DNA of 64,000 bases, taken from assembly GCA_002841885.1 (NCBI GenBank), contig PHBE01000007.1:1-64000 (forward strand), given 5' to 3'. The translations under genes and the position numbers were made by a program. The stretch comes from Deltaproteobacteria bacterium HGW-Deltaproteobacteria-18. Lineage in GTDB: Bacteria > Desulfobacterota > Desulfovibrionia > Desulfovibrionales > Desulfomicrobiaceae. The number at the start of each line of letters is the position of its first letter. Position 1 is the first letter of the stretch. Of the stretch, positions 45,202-54,406 are shown piece by piece. Under the pieces are notes generated by a model. It had not been told where the DNA came from and did no database searches. It saw only the letters and a list, made by a program, of their open reading frames with translations.

Positions 45202-45666
45202 CTAAGGGGCTTGTTGGTTGTTTTTCGGGGCAACCACAAGCGTGTTGCCCGATACGTCGCGGATCTGGACCCGGTCGCCCAGTTGCACGGGTTCGTCACA
45301 GATGAAGGACCACTCGTCGGAGCCGAGCAGGGGTTTGGAGAAGCGCACGACGCCGCGCCTGTCGCCTTCGGGCGTGCTGATGACCTGGCCGGTTTCGCCC
45401 AGGAGTGCCTCGCGGGACATGCCTGCGCGGGTCTTGTCCACCATTCGCGGTTTCATGACCAGAAACCAGAAGGCGGTCAAAAGTGCCGAGAATACGGCCC
45501 AAAGCAACAGTTGCAAGGTCAGGCTCATGGCCGGGACGATCCAGATCAGACCACCCACGGCCAGTGCACCCAGACCGAACCAGAAAATGGTGAAACTTGG
45601 AATGAACACCTCGGCGATGATGAGGATCATGCCGAATACAAGCCAGTGCCAATATTGAAGTTCCAT
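45202..45666 (-). CDS. NfeD-like membrane protein
   Basis: 154-residue short NfeD (NfeD1b type, no protease domain): three or four hydrophobic segments (about 5-75) and a C-terminal OB-fold (about 85-150, LGETGQVISTPEGDRRGVVRFSKP, GDRVQIRDVSGNTLVV). It cooperates with the SPFH protein encoded next. Start ATG at 45666; first gene of the pair. Confidence 0.88.
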   Translation of the reverse strand: MELQYWHWLVFGMILIIAEVFIPSFTIFWFGLGALAVGGLIWIVPAMSLTLQLLLWAVFSALLTAFWFLVMKPRMVDKTRAGMSREALLGETGQVISTPEGDRRGVVRFSKPLLGSDEWSFICDEPVQLGDRVQIRDVSGNTLVVAPKNNQQAP

Positions 45667-46003
45667 GAGTGCTCCCGGAAAAGTGGTTCGTTTTGGCGCT
45701 GCCCATTGCTAGCAGGGTCCTGTCCGTAAAGCCAGCGCAGGGTTCGGGCGGGCGGCGGCGAGGCTCACCGGGAGCCGCAGGGCCTCGACACACGACTTCT
45801 CTCCCGGCTGTCGCCACGAAGGTCTTGCCTGGGTCGCTGCGTGTGGACGGTCCATCTCCGGCCTGTGAAGTTAGTAGATATTGGAGACCATTGTCCCCTT
45901 AAAATACCTATCTTTCATTAAATAAATTTAAACTTCTCAGTGTATTTAATGCTCGGACTCCTTCTCATATGCTGAAATTAAAATCAGACCCGAGGAGGAT
46001 GTG
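45667..46003. other. Gene-free region between nfeD and the peptidase
   Basis: 337 nt: GC-rich near nfeD, then AT-rich from about 45890. It should hold both divergent promoters. No clear -35/-10 pair or operator was found. GAGGAGG at 45992-45998 is the ribosome binding site for the peptidase. Confidence 0.5.
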
Positions 46004-46786
46004 ATGATGGATTTCACGACGCGGATTCTCAACTGTATTCCATCCCGGAATACCGGGTCCGACTGGACGTTCGAAGACGCGACGGACGCGGCCCTTCTCG
46101 ATACGGCTCCCACTGTTCCGAAAGCAAAGGATCTGCGGGAGCTTTGGTGGGAAATCGATGATCAGGGAGAGACGGGTTCCTGCGTGGGATGGGCCGCGGC
46201 CAATTCGGTGCTGCGGTGGCATTACGTCAAGTCGGGACTGCTGCCGGCGTTTGAGAGGCTGTCGGCAAGGTATGTCTGGATGGCTTCCAAGGAGACGGAC
46301 ATGTTCACCTCCTATCCCACGACCTTCATCGAGAACGCAGGGACCAGCATCAAGGTGGCTCTTGATGTCGCCAGGAAATTTGGCGTGGTGCCGGAGTCCG
46401 TATTGCCGTTCCGTCATGGCGGCATGTATTCCGGCAGGCCCAATTCCTTTTATGCCCTGGCCGCCCGGTTCAAGATATCAGGGTATTTTTCCCTGGGCGT
46501 CGATTTGGCCCGGTGGCGGGAATGGCTGGCGTTTAACGGCCCCATTCTCACGCGTCTTGACGTCGATGACACGTGGTATCAGGCCTCGGTCAACGCAGGC
46601 GTGCTTGAATCCTACAACAAGGAGAGCGCAAGAGGAGGCCATGCGGTAGCATTGGTGGGATACGACAATGCCGGCTTCATCGTGCGCAACAGCTGGGGGG
46701 AAGAGTGGGGCGATGCCGGGTTCGCCCATGCCCGAAACGCCTACGCCGAGGCGGCGTTTACCGAAGCCTATGGCGTGGTGATGTGA
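46004..46786 (+). CDS. Papain-like (C1 family) cysteine peptidase
   Basis: About 260 residues; ATG 46004 is used, with GTG 46001 and ATG 46007 as alternatives behind the same GAGGAGG. The catalytic set is complete: Gln and Cys in DQGETGSCVGWAAA (about residues 53-66), His in GGHAVALVGYD and Asn in IVRNSWGEEWGDAGF. No signal peptide or propeptide is visible, so it looks cytoplasmic and immediately active, or secreted with help. It is followed after 29 nt by a small membrane protein; the pair may act together. Substrate unknown. Confidence 0.85.
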   Translation: MMDFTTRILNCIPSRNTGSDWTFEDATDAALLDTAPTVPKAKDLRELWWEIDDQGETGSCVGWAAANSVLRWHYVKSGLLPAFERLSARYVWMASKETDMFTSYPTTFIENAGTSIKVALDVARKFGVVPESVLPFRHGGMYSGRPNSFYALAARFKISGYFSLGVDLARWREWLAFNGPILTRLDVDDTWYQASVNAGVLESYNKESARGGHAVALVGYDNAGFIVRNSWGEEWGDAGFAHARNAYAEAAFTEAYGVVM

Positions 46787-46815
46787 CATGTACTTCAACC
46801 GTGAGGTGAGCACGG

Positions 46816-47307
46816 ATGATACCGAGTCCCGACGCCGCTTATGAGCGATTGCTTGATGTTCTGGGGGCCCTGCTCCTGCTGGCCGTGCTGGCCATGCTGC
46901 TGGAGCGGGCCCTGGCCCTTGTCTTTGAGTACCACTGGTTTCGAAGGCTTTCCGCCAGGGTCCCCGGACTCAAGACTCCCATGGCGCTGCTGGCGTCCTG
47001 GTTCACCTGCCAGCATATCCAGTTTGACATCCTGGCTCGTTTGTTTTCCCCGGCGCCGGGCGCTTCCCCCGCGACCGAGATCGGAGTGCTGATCACTTCG
47101 GCCGTGGTCGCGGGAGGCAGCGCCGCAGCCATTACCCTGTTCCAGGGAGTGCTGCATTTCGGCCGGGATGCCCGTCTGGGTCTGATTAAAGCCAACCAGG
47201 CCAGCATCGAGGCGAAAACGGCAGAGGCAAGGCTGCGTGCGAGCAGGGCCGATTCGGCCGCATCCAGGTCCTTGGCGGCTGGCACAGGGGTCGAAGCGGG
47301 CGGATGA
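46816..47307 (+). CDS. Small membrane protein paired with the peptidase
   Basis: 163 residues, unrecognised. Two clear hydrophobic segments (about 13-36 and 88-110, LITSAVVAGGSAAAITLFQG), possibly a third near 55-65, and an Ala/Arg-rich helical tail (about 118-163, KANQASIEAKTAEARLRAS). GAGGTG is 7 nt before the ATG. Size and layout recall holin-like or peptidase-anchor proteins, but no family is claimed. Confidence 0.65.
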   Translation: MIPSPDAAYERLLDVLGALLLLAVLAMLLERALALVFEYHWFRRLSARVPGLKTPMALLASWFTCQHIQFDILARLFSPAPGASPATEIGVLITSAVVAGGSAAAITLFQGVLHFGRDARLGLIKANQASIEAKTAEARLRASRADSAASRSLAAGTGVEAGG

Positions 47308-47507
47308 TGTCTGGTCAACGATATCCGGGCAGCTTTGCCCGAAGCGTGAAAAAGTCCCGTGCTACCCACCTTGAGGGGGTCGCTTCGTGGACCTGTCCTT
47401 GAAGATTTGCCGTTTTTTTTCAGATCGGTTTTTGAATATATTCCCGCCGCTTCCGATTCTCCACGTCACTTGTTTGTGAAATGGCGCTCCAGTGGGTCTG
47501 CGTTGTA

Positions 47508-47535
47508 TTGACAATCAGCGGTCTTTTCGCATAGC
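47508..47535 (+). promoter_or_regulatory. Possible promoter of the IclR gene
   Basis: A perfect TTGACA at 47508-47513 and CATAGC at 47530-47535, 16-nt spacer, about 100 nt before the regulator start. The remaining gap 47308-47638 shows nothing else. Confidence 0.4.
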
Positions 47536-47638
47536 CGTTTCGCAGCTTCACGAATAGGTTCTCTCAGCGGAACGAGTTGTTCATTATTTCAGCATTTCCA
47601 ATCGATCAGCGAATTTTCATCGTCAACCGGAATCATCC

Positions 47639-48406
47639 ATGGCAGGCAAGGACAACAGTTCCGAAACATTGGCCAAAGGCCTCTGGATTCTTGATATTTT
47701 CGGCGACGACGACGTCGGTTACACTCTCGCCCAGATTTCCCGCCGCACAGGCATCAACAAGACCTCCATATACAGATACGTCAACACCTTTTGCGATCTC
47801 GGCTTTTTGAAGCGTGACGATCGCACCGGCCTGTACAGGCTGGGGGTGCGCATGCTGGCCCTGGCCCACGCCATGCTCGAAAAAAGTGAACTGGAGCGCG
47901 CCGTCAAGACTCAGGTTGACGCAGCCCACGAGCGCCACGACGTGCATGTCGACGTCGGCCTCTTGTCCGGGGACTCCATCTACCTGATTTATCGCCGCGA
48001 GTCCCAGGACACCAAGGCCTTCCGTTCGTTCAGCTATGGCTCCGAGCCGTATTACCTGGCCGCCGGCAAGGCGGCCATGGCCTTCATGGGTGATGAAGAG
48101 CTTGAAGCCTTTGTCTCGCGCCTGGACTTGACTCCCAAAACCGACAAGACCATCATTTCCGGACCTGAATTGCTGGCGGACCTGCGCCAGTCCGTGGAGC
48201 GCGGCTATACCCGCAATCGCGAGGAATTCGTACCCGGGCTCATCGCCATCGGTGCGCCGCTGTACAGCCTGCGCACGGGCAAGGTCATTGGCGGGGTGAG
48301 TTTTGATTCCTCCACGGACCGCTTTTCCATGGAGGAGTTTGAAAGTCGCTTTGCCGGTTATCTGGTGGAGCTGGCCAAGAAAATTTCCGCGGTGGTGTCC
48401 TGGTAA
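47639..48406 (+). CDS. IclR-family transcriptional regulator
   Basis: 255 residues: an N-terminal winged helix (about 8-70; SETLAKGLWILDIF, LAQISRRTGINKTSIYRYVNTF) and an IclR effector domain (about 80-250; YYLAAGKAAMAFM, GYTRNREEFVPGLIAIGAPL). It sits directly ahead of livJHMGF in the same direction and probably senses a substrate or catabolite of that transporter (inference). Confidence 0.9.
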   Translation: MAGKDNSSETLAKGLWILDIFGDDDVGYTLAQISRRTGINKTSIYRYVNTFCDLGFLKRDDRTGLYRLGVRMLALAHAMLEKSELERAVKTQVDAAHERHDVHVDVGLLSGDSIYLIYRRESQDTKAFRSFSYGSEPYYLAAGKAAMAFMGDEELEAFVSRLDLTPKTDKTIISGPELLADLRQSVERGYTRNREEFVPGLIAIGAPLYSLRTGKVIGGVSFDSSTDRFSMEEFESRFAGYLVELAKKISAVVSW

Positions 48407-48469
48407 ATCCGGGAACATCGCTGCCCGGAGCCTTTGCTGGCTCCACCCTGGACGAGGAGAAAAGGGAAG

Positions 48470-48490
48470 CCGGAAACGTTGGGTTTCCGG
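48470..48490 (+). other. Stem-loop in the livJ leader
   Basis: CCGGAAAC, loop GTTGG, GTTTCCGG: a perfect 8-bp stem without T tail, between iclR and livJ. Function unknown; possible operator or mRNA structure. Confidence 0.35.
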
Positions 48491-48602
48491 GTTCATGGCA
48501 GGCTTTGACGTGTTTACGCGAAGCCAAACGGCAGCCGGTGATACGGGGCGCTTCGCGCGTCGTCGTCTCCGGAATTCAACGTTCACCTTGGAGGAGTTTT
48601 TG

Positions 48603-49742
48603 ATGAAACGACTAGGAGTCCTGTGCATGGTTTTGGCCATGGTTTGCGGCTTCGCCGGCATGTCCGTGGCAGCCGACGACACCGTACGCGTTGGCGTGTT
48701 TCTGCCCCTGACCGGCCAGAATGCCTTTGGTGGCCAACTGGAATTGGAAGGCGTGCAGATGGCCCACAAGGAAATGGGCGAGGTTCTCGGCAAGAAAGTC
48801 GAGCTGTTCGTGGTTGACAACAAGTCCGACAAGGTCGAGTCCGCCAACGCGGTCAAGCGCTTGATCGAAAAGGAAAAAGTCCAGGCCATCATCGGCACCT
48901 ACGGTTCTTCCCTGGCCATGGCCGGTGGTGAAGTTTCCGAAAAGGCCGGTATCCCGCAGGTCGGCACCAGCTGCACCAATCCGCTCGTCACCCAGGGCAA
49001 GAAGTACATCTTCCGCGTGTGCTTCATCGATCCCTTCCAGGGCGCCGGTGCGGCCACCTACGCCTACCGCGATCTGGGCCTGAAAAAGGCCGCTCTCTTG
49101 ATCGACGTGGCCAACGACTATTCCGTCGGCCTGGCAAGTTTCTTCAAAAAGTCCTTCACCAAGCTTGGCGGCGAAGTTGTCGCCACCCTGAACTACCAGT
49201 CCGGCGACCAGGATTTCACTGCGCAGCTGCAGGAAATCATGAGCAAGCAGCCTGACGTCCTGTTCATTCCTTCCTACTTTTCCGAAGGCGCCATCATCAT
49301 GAAGCAGGTCCAGGAACTGGGCGGAACCTTCAAGATCATGGGCGGCGACGCCATGGACAACCCGGAGATCACCGCCATCGGCGGCTCTGCCGTGGAAGGT
49401 TTCATGCACACCACCTTCCCCTACGATCCTTCCATGCCCGACATGAATCCCGTGGCTCAGAAGTTCACCGACGAGTGGAAGAAGATCAATCCCGACAGTG
49501 ACCCCAACGTCAACGCCGCCCTGGGCTATGACGCCTACATGATCATCATGGACGCCATCACCCGCGCCGGTTCCGCCGAACCCCAGGCCATCACCGACGC
49601 TCTGGCCGCTACAAAGGGCTTTGTCGGCGTGACGGGCACCACGACCATCAACGAGACCCACGACGCTGAAAAGCCCGTTGGCCTGGTCATGATCAAGGAC
49701 GGCAAGAAGACATACATCGGTGCCATCACTCCCGAACTCTAA
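48603..49742 (+). CDS. livJ: Branched-chain amino acid-type ABC substrate-binding protein
   Basis: 379 residues. Signal peptide about 1-24 (ending SVAA), then the LivJ-type two-lobe binding fold: VRVGVFLPLTGQNAFGGQ, IGTYGSSLAMAGGEVSEKAGIPQVG, FIPSYFSEGAIIMKQ and LGYDAYMIIMDAI. The ligand is an amino acid or related small acid; the exact one cannot be read from sequence. GGAGGAG 6 nt before the ATG. First gene of livJHMGF. Confidence 0.92.
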   Translation: MKRLGVLCMVLAMVCGFAGMSVAADDTVRVGVFLPLTGQNAFGGQLELEGVQMAHKEMGEVLGKKVELFVVDNKSDKVESANAVKRLIEKEKVQAIIGTYGSSLAMAGGEVSEKAGIPQVGTSCTNPLVTQGKKYIFRVCFIDPFQGAGAATYAYRDLGLKKAALLIDVANDYSVGLASFFKKSFTKLGGEVVATLNYQSGDQDFTAQLQEIMSKQPDVLFIPSYFSEGAIIMKQVQELGGTFKIMGGDAMDNPEITAIGGSAVEGFMHTTFPYDPSMPDMNPVAQKFTDEWKKINPDSDPNVNAALGYDAYMIIMDAITRAGSAEPQAITDALAATKGFVGVTGTTTINETHDAEKPVGLVMIKDGKKTYIGAITPEL

Positions 49743-49771
49743 TTCTCTGAATGAGCGCTTTTTTGGCGTGA

Positions 49772-49795
49772 GCGGCAGGGGGGAACCCCTGCCGC
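49772..49795 (+). other. Hairpin between livJ and livH
   Basis: GCGGCAGGGG, GGAA tetraloop, CCCCTGCCGC: a very stable 10-bp stem without T tail. Such hairpins after binding-protein genes usually protect the upstream mRNA and keep binding protein in excess over permease. Confidence 0.7.
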
Positions 49796-49817
49796 CGTAT
49801 TCAGACAAGGATCGTCC

Positions 49818-50711
49818 ATGAATCTGGCAACATTCATCCAGCACTTCCTGAACAGCCTGACCCTGGGCAGCCTCTACGCGCTTATCGCCATCGGCTATAC
49901 CATGGTCTACGGCATTTTGCGTTTGATCAACTTCGCGCACAGCGAAATTTTCATGCTCGGCGCCTACTTTGTTTTCTGGGGCATCACGCTTTTTCACATG
50001 CCCTGGGGCGTGGCCATGGTTGCGTCCATAATTTTCGTCGCAGGCATAGGCATTCTGGTCGACCGCATCGCCTACCGCCCCCTGCGAGACGCGCCCCGCA
50101 TTTCGGCTCTGATCAGCGCCATCGGCGTCTCCTTTTTCCTGCAGAACGTGGCCATCGTCTTCTTTCAGGCCATCCCGCGCCAGGTGTACCGCCCGCTGTG
50201 GCTGGAAACCCCCATGCTCTGGGGTGACGTGCGCGTTCTGCCCCTGACTCTCTTTGTGCCGGTGCTGTCGTTCTTTCTCATGATGGGCCTGGTCTACATC
50301 GTCTATCACACCAAGGCCGGCCTCGGCATGCGGGCCATCAGCAAGGATATCGAAACCAGTTATCTAATGGGCGTGCCCGTAAACAAGGTCATTGCGCTGA
50401 CGTTCGGCATCGGTTCGGCCCTGGCTGCGGCCAGCGGCATCATGTGGGCCCTGCGCTATCCACAGCTGCAGCCCATCATGGGCACCATTCCCGGCTTCAA
50501 GGCCTTCATCGCGGCCGTTTTCGGCGGCATCGGCTCCATCCAGGGCGCCGTCATCGGCGGCCTGGCCCTGGGTTTCATTGAAATCATGACCGTGGCATTT
50601 TTTCCGGATCTGGCAGGATACCGCGATGCATTCGCCTTCATTCTGTTGATCGGCATCCTGCTGGTCAAACCGACCGGTATCATGGGCGTCAAGACGGAGG
50701 ACAAGGTCTGA
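49818..50711 (+). CDS. livH: ABC transporter permease LivH
   Basis: 297-residue membrane permease of the LivH family with about eight helices. Family stretches are SLTLGSLYALIAIGYTMVYGILRLINFAHSE at the N-terminus and the EAA-like loop with GIGSALAAASGI, then FGGIGSIQGAVIGGL. Its stop overlaps the livM start as TGATG. Confidence 0.92.
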   Translation: MNLATFIQHFLNSLTLGSLYALIAIGYTMVYGILRLINFAHSEIFMLGAYFVFWGITLFHMPWGVAMVASIIFVAGIGILVDRIAYRPLRDAPRISALISAIGVSFFLQNVAIVFFQAIPRQVYRPLWLETPMLWGDVRVLPLTLFVPVLSFFLMMGLVYIVYHTKAGLGMRAISKDIETSYLMGVPVNKVIALTFGIGSALAAASGIMWALRYPQLQPIMGTIPGFKAFIAAVFGGIGSIQGAVIGGLALGFIEIMTVAFFPDLAGYRDAFAFILLIGILLVKPTGIMGVKTEDKV

Positions 50712-51748
50712 TGAACCGCAGCACAACCATTTTTCTCAATTTCGTTCTGGTGGCCTGTCTGGGCCTTTTCCTGTGGTGGGCCGAAGCCAACCTCGATGGT
50801 TACAAGATTCAGATCCTGAACCTCATCGCCGTGAACATCATCCTGGCCCTGTCGCTCAACCTCATCTACGGTTTCACCGGCATGTTCAGCCTTGGACACG
50901 CGGGCTTCATGGCCATCGGCGCCTATGTCTGCTCCATTCTGATCATGACTCCCGATCAGAAGATCACGCTTTTCATCCTGGAGGAAGCGTATCCCTGGGT
51001 GCAGAATTCGCATGCGCCATTCCTGGTGGCCGTGATCGCGGGCGGTCTGGTGGCGGCCCTCTTCGGTCTCGTCATAGGCACACCTCTCCTGCGCCTGGGT
51101 GATGACTATCTGGGCATCGCCACGCTCGGTTTCGCGGAGATCGTGCGCGTCATCGCCAACAACATCCCCCGCGTGACCAACGGAGCCCTGGGCTTCAAGG
51201 GCATCCCGGATCACGCAAACCTGTGGTGGAACTATGGCTGGTGCCTGCTGACCCTCTATTTCGTTATCCGCATTCTGGGCAGCAACACCGGCAACGTCTT
51301 CAAGGCCATCCGCGACGACGAGACGGCAGCCAAGGCCATGGGCGTCGATGTCTTTCGGGTGAAGCTCCTGTCCTTTGTCTTTGGCGCATTCTTCGCAGGT
51401 GTCGGCGGAGCGCTCCTGGGCAGCCTGCTGACCACCATCGATCCCAAGATGTTTCTTTTCACCCTGACCTTCAACGTGCTCATGATCGTTGTCACCGGCG
51501 GACTCGGCTCCATCACCGGTTCCATCATCGCCGGAGTGGGCATCACCGTGGTGCTTGAATGGCTCAGGTTCGTGGAAAATCCCATCACCATCGGCGATTG
51601 GAGCATGGACGGCATCCCCGGCATGCGCATGGTGGTCTTTTCCCTGGTGCTTATCCTGGTCATCCTCTTCAGGCGCGAGGGCATCATGGGCATGCGTGAA
51701 ATCACCTGGGACGGCGTGGCCCGGTACATGAAGCGAGGTAAGGCATGA
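50711..51748 (+). CDS. livM: ABC transporter permease LivM
   Basis: 345-residue permease with about ten helices; NIILALSLNLIYGFTGMFSLGHAGFMAIGAY is the LivM signature, and GVGGALLGSL...GGLGSITGSIIAG lies near the C-terminus. It forms the channel with LivH. Its stop overlaps the livG start as ATGA. Confidence 0.92.
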   Translation: MNRSTTIFLNFVLVACLGLFLWWAEANLDGYKIQILNLIAVNIILALSLNLIYGFTGMFSLGHAGFMAIGAYVCSILIMTPDQKITLFILEEAYPWVQNSHAPFLVAVIAGGLVAALFGLVIGTPLLRLGDDYLGIATLGFAEIVRVIANNIPRVTNGALGFKGIPDHANLWWNYGWCLLTLYFVIRILGSNTGNVFKAIRDDETAAKAMGVDVFRVKLLSFVFGAFFAGVGGALLGSLLTTIDPKMFLFTLTFNVLMIVVTGGLGSITGSIIAGVGITVVLEWLRFVENPITIGDWSMDGIPGMRMVVFSLVLILVILFRREGIMGMREITWDGVARYMKRGKA

Positions 51749-52524
51749 GCATGATTCTCGAAACAAGAAATCTGACCATGCGCTTCGGTGGCCTGGTCGC
51801 CGTCTCCGATTTCTCCGCGAGCGTGCCCCAGGGCAGCATCACGGGTCTGATCGGCCCGAACGGCGCCGGTAAGACGACTTGCTTTAACATGGTCACCGGT
51901 TTTTACCGTCCCTCCGAGGGCCAGGTGTTCTTCGAAGGCAAGGAGCTCACCGGTAAGAATCCGCATCAGGTCTGCCGGGCGGGCATCGCCCGCACCTTTC
52001 AGAACATCCGCCTTTTCGGCAACGAGACGGCTCTGGAAAACGTCATGATCGGCAGCTTCGTGCGCCAGCGCACAGGCTGGATTCAGTCCGTGCTCATGAC
52101 TCCTGCGTCCCTGCGGGAAGAGAAGGAGATCCGCAAAAAATCCATGGAACTCCTCGAAGTCGTCGGTCTGGGGGATATTGCCGGGGAGAAGGCCAACAGT
52201 CTTCCTTACGGTGCGCAGCGGCGTCTTGAGATCGCCCGCGCCCTGGCCACCGGCCCCCGCTTCCTGCTGCTCGACGAGCCAGCTGCGGGCATGAACCCTC
52301 AGGAGTCCATGGAACTCATGGATTTTATCCGCACCATCCGGACCCGCTTCGATCTGACCATCCTGCTCATCGAACACGACATGAAAGTGGTCATGGGCGT
52401 GTGCGAGCACATGTGGGTTCTGGATTACGGTGTGACCATCGCCGAGGGCGGCCCGGAATCCATCCAGTCCAATCCCAAGGTCATTGAAGCCTATCTGGGT
52501 GAGGAGTACGTGAAATATGCTTAA
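51745..52524 (+). CDS. livG: ABC transporter ATP-binding protein LivG
   Basis: 259-residue ATPase. Walker A is GPNGAGKTT, the signature-like LPYGAQRRLEIARAL, Walker B LLLDEPAAG and the switch His in IEHDMKVV. The LivG-specific ARTFQNIRLF is present. ATG 51745 or 51751; the first overlaps the livM stop. Confidence 0.92.
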   Translation: MSMILETRNLTMRFGGLVAVSDFSASVPQGSITGLIGPNGAGKTTCFNMVTGFYRPSEGQVFFEGKELTGKNPHQVCRAGIARTFQNIRLFGNETALENVMIGSFVRQRTGWIQSVLMTPASLREEKEIRKKSMELLEVVGLGDIAGEKANSLPYGAQRRLEIARALATGPRFLLLDEPAAGMNPQESMELMDFIRTIRTRFDLTILLIEHDMKVVMGVCEHMWVLDYGVTIAEGGPESIQSNPKVIEAYLGEEYVKYA

Positions 52525-53221
52525 GATTACCGACCTGCATGTATATTATGGGGGCATTCACGCCCTCAAGGGGATCTCGCTTGATGTGCCCACGGGCAAG
52601 ATCGTGACCCTCATCGGAGCCAACGGCGCGGGCAAGAGCAGCACGCTTCGGGCCATATCGGGTCTGATCAAGAACAAGAAGGGCACCATTACCTACAACG
52701 ATCGCGACATCACCACTCTTGATCCGGTGGAGATCGTCAAGGGCGGGATCGTCATGTCGCCCGAGGGCCGGCGCATATTTCCGCACCTTTCGGTGACCGA
52801 GAACCTGTATCTGGGGGCTTTCAGCCGCAGTGACAAGGAAGGCATCGAGCGGGACAAGGAATGGGTCTTCGATCTCTTCCCGCGCATGCGCGAGCGCCAG
52901 AACCAGAAAGGCGGCACCCTGTCCGGCGGAGAGCAGCAGATGCTGGCCGTGGGCAGGGCGCTGATGAGCGCTCCCGACGTGGTCATGCTCGATGAGCCAT
53001 CCCTGGGCCTGGCTCCGCTGCTGGTCAAGGATGTCTTCGAGATCATCAAGGTCATCAACGCCCAGGGCAAGACCGTCGTTCTGGTCGAGCAGAACGCTTT
53101 TGCGGCCCTCAAGGTGGCCCATTACGCCTATGTTCTCGAAACCGGGACCATCGTCCTGCAGGGGCCCGGCGAGGAACTGCTCACTGACGAGCGCGTTATC
53201 CAGGCCTATCTCGGCGGATGA
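52517..53221 (+). CDS. livF: ABC transporter ATP-binding protein LivF
   Basis: 234-residue ATPase partner of LivG. Walker A is GANGAGKSS, the signature LSGGEQQMLAVGRAL and Walker B MLDEPSLGL, with the LivF element SPEGRRIFPHLSV. It overlaps livG by 8 nt and ends the operon ahead of a terminator. Confidence 0.92.
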   Translation: MLKITDLHVYYGGIHALKGISLDVPTGKIVTLIGANGAGKSSTLRAISGLIKNKKGTITYNDRDITTLDPVEIVKGGIVMSPEGRRIFPHLSVTENLYLGAFSRSDKEGIERDKEWVFDLFPRMRERQNQKGGTLSGGEQQMLAVGRALMSAPDVVMLDEPSLGLAPLLVKDVFEIIKVINAQGKTVVLVEQNAFAALKVAHYAYVLETGTIVLQGPGEELLTDERVIQAYLGG

Positions 53222-53291
53222 AGCAGGGGTCGCGCAACGGCAATGAAGGGCGGGCATGCGCGCCTGGCTTTCAATTTGAACATTGAACATG

Positions 53292-53326
53292 AACCCTCCC
53301 TCTCTTTTGAGACGGAGGGTTTTTTA
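53292..53326 (+). terminator. Terminator of the liv operon
   Basis: AACCCTCC pairs with GGAGGGTT, with an inner TCTC/GAGA extension around TTTT, followed by TTTTTT. It lies 71 nt after livF. Confidence 0.88.
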
Positions 53327-53572
53327 GTGACCACCGTGTGTCGATTTGAGCCATCATGGCCCCATTCCAAAGATGCAACCCCTTAAGAATCCAGGGTTCC
53401 CGCGCACTCAAATTGGACTTCTCATGACGGGCGCAACCGGGTATGGTGCAACTCTGACGCATATTCAGGCAAGGGCTTGCCAGCCGGAAGGTTGATCCAT
53501 CCGATGATCGAGGCGACTGTGACGTATCCATCGTCCCGGTCCGCATTATCACGTATGTAACGGGAGAATGGT
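53327..53572 (+). other. Leader region of nfnAB
   Basis: 246 nt without a gene. GGCAAG-GG-CTTGCC at 53468-53481 is a perfect interrupted palindrome that might be an operator. No convincing -35/-10 pair was identified. GGGAG before the nfnA ATG is the ribosome binding site. Confidence 0.4.
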
Positions 53573-54406
53573 ATGTTCAAAATAGTCAAGCGCGAGGAAA
53601 TGGCCGGGGGCACGGTCATCCTCAATGAGATAGACGCGCCGCGCATCGCCGCCAAGGCTCGACCGGGCCAGTTTCTCATACTGAAGGCCAACGAGGACGG
53701 CGAGCGAATTCCGCTGACCATGGCCGAGACCGATCCGGTCAAGGGCACCGTTACGGTCATCTACATGGTGGTCGGCAAGAGCACCGAGCTGTTTTCGCGG
53801 CTGCAGGTCGGGGATGCCTACCAGAACGTCATCGGCCCCCTTGGGCAGCCGACTCACATCGAGGGCGGCAAGAACGTCGTCTGCGTTGGCGGCGGGACTG
53901 GGGTGGCGGTGCTGCATCCCATTGCGCGCGGCATGAAGGACGCAGGCTGCAAGGTGACCTCCATCATCGGGGCTCGCAACAAGGATCTGCTTATCCTGGA
54001 AGACAAGATGCGCCTGGCCTCCCATGAACTGCATGTCTGCACCGACGACGGCAGCCACGGCCGCAAGGGTTTTGTGACCGAGGTGCTGCGGGAACTTCTG
54101 GATCAGGGCGGGATCGATCAGGTTGTGGCCATCGGGCCCGTGCCGATGATGAAGTTCGTGTCGCTGCTGACCAAGGAATTTGATGTTCCGACTCTGGTCA
54201 GCCTCAACCCGATCATGGTCGACGGGACGGGCATGTGCGGCGGATGCCGGGTTTCCGTTGGCGGCGAGACAAAATTCGGTTGCGTGGACGGGCCCGAGTT
54301 CGACGGGCACAAGGTGGATTTCGATCAACTGATTCTGCGACTGCAGGCCTACTCGGAACAGGAGCAGTTCAGTCGGCACCAGTGCAAATGCGAAGGAGGC
54401 CGGTAG
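53573..54406 (+). CDS. nfnA: NfnA, small subunit of NADH-dependent ferredoxin:NADP+ oxidoreductase
   Basis: 277-residue FAD/[2Fe-2S] protein of the ferredoxin-NADP reductase fold. The FAD-binding part is IPLTMAETD, NAD(P)-binding is VCVGGGTGVAVLHP, and the C-terminal [2Fe-2S] site is C-x-G-G-C...C in GMCGGCRVSVGGETKFGC. With NfnB it runs electron bifurcation, coupling NADPH to reduced ferredoxin and NADH. nfnB starts immediately at the next base. Confidence 0.92.
   Translation: MFKIVKREEMAGGTVILNEIDAPRIAAKARPGQFLILKANEDGERIPLTMAETDPVKGTVTVIYMVVGKSTELFSRLQVGDAYQNVIGPLGQPTHIEGGKNVVCVGGGTGVAVLHPIARGMKDAGCKVTSIIGARNKDLLILEDKMRLASHELHVCTDDGSHGRKGFVTEVLRELLDQGGIDQVVAIGPVPMMKFVSLLTKEFDVPTLVSLNPIMVDGTGMCGGCRVSVGGETKFGCVDGPEFDGHKVDFDQLILRLQAYSEQEQFSRHQCKCEGGR

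Noticed and set aside
48612-50309. 565-codon antisense open frame over livJ and livH
   Set aside because: Shadow of highly biased coding; His/Asp/Gly-rich translation without domain. The sense genes are certain.
53468-53481. Palindrome GGCAAG-GG-CTTGCC as a Rex site for nfnAB
   Set aside because: It does not match the Rex consensus TTGTGA-N6-TCACAA; kept only as an unassigned palindrome.
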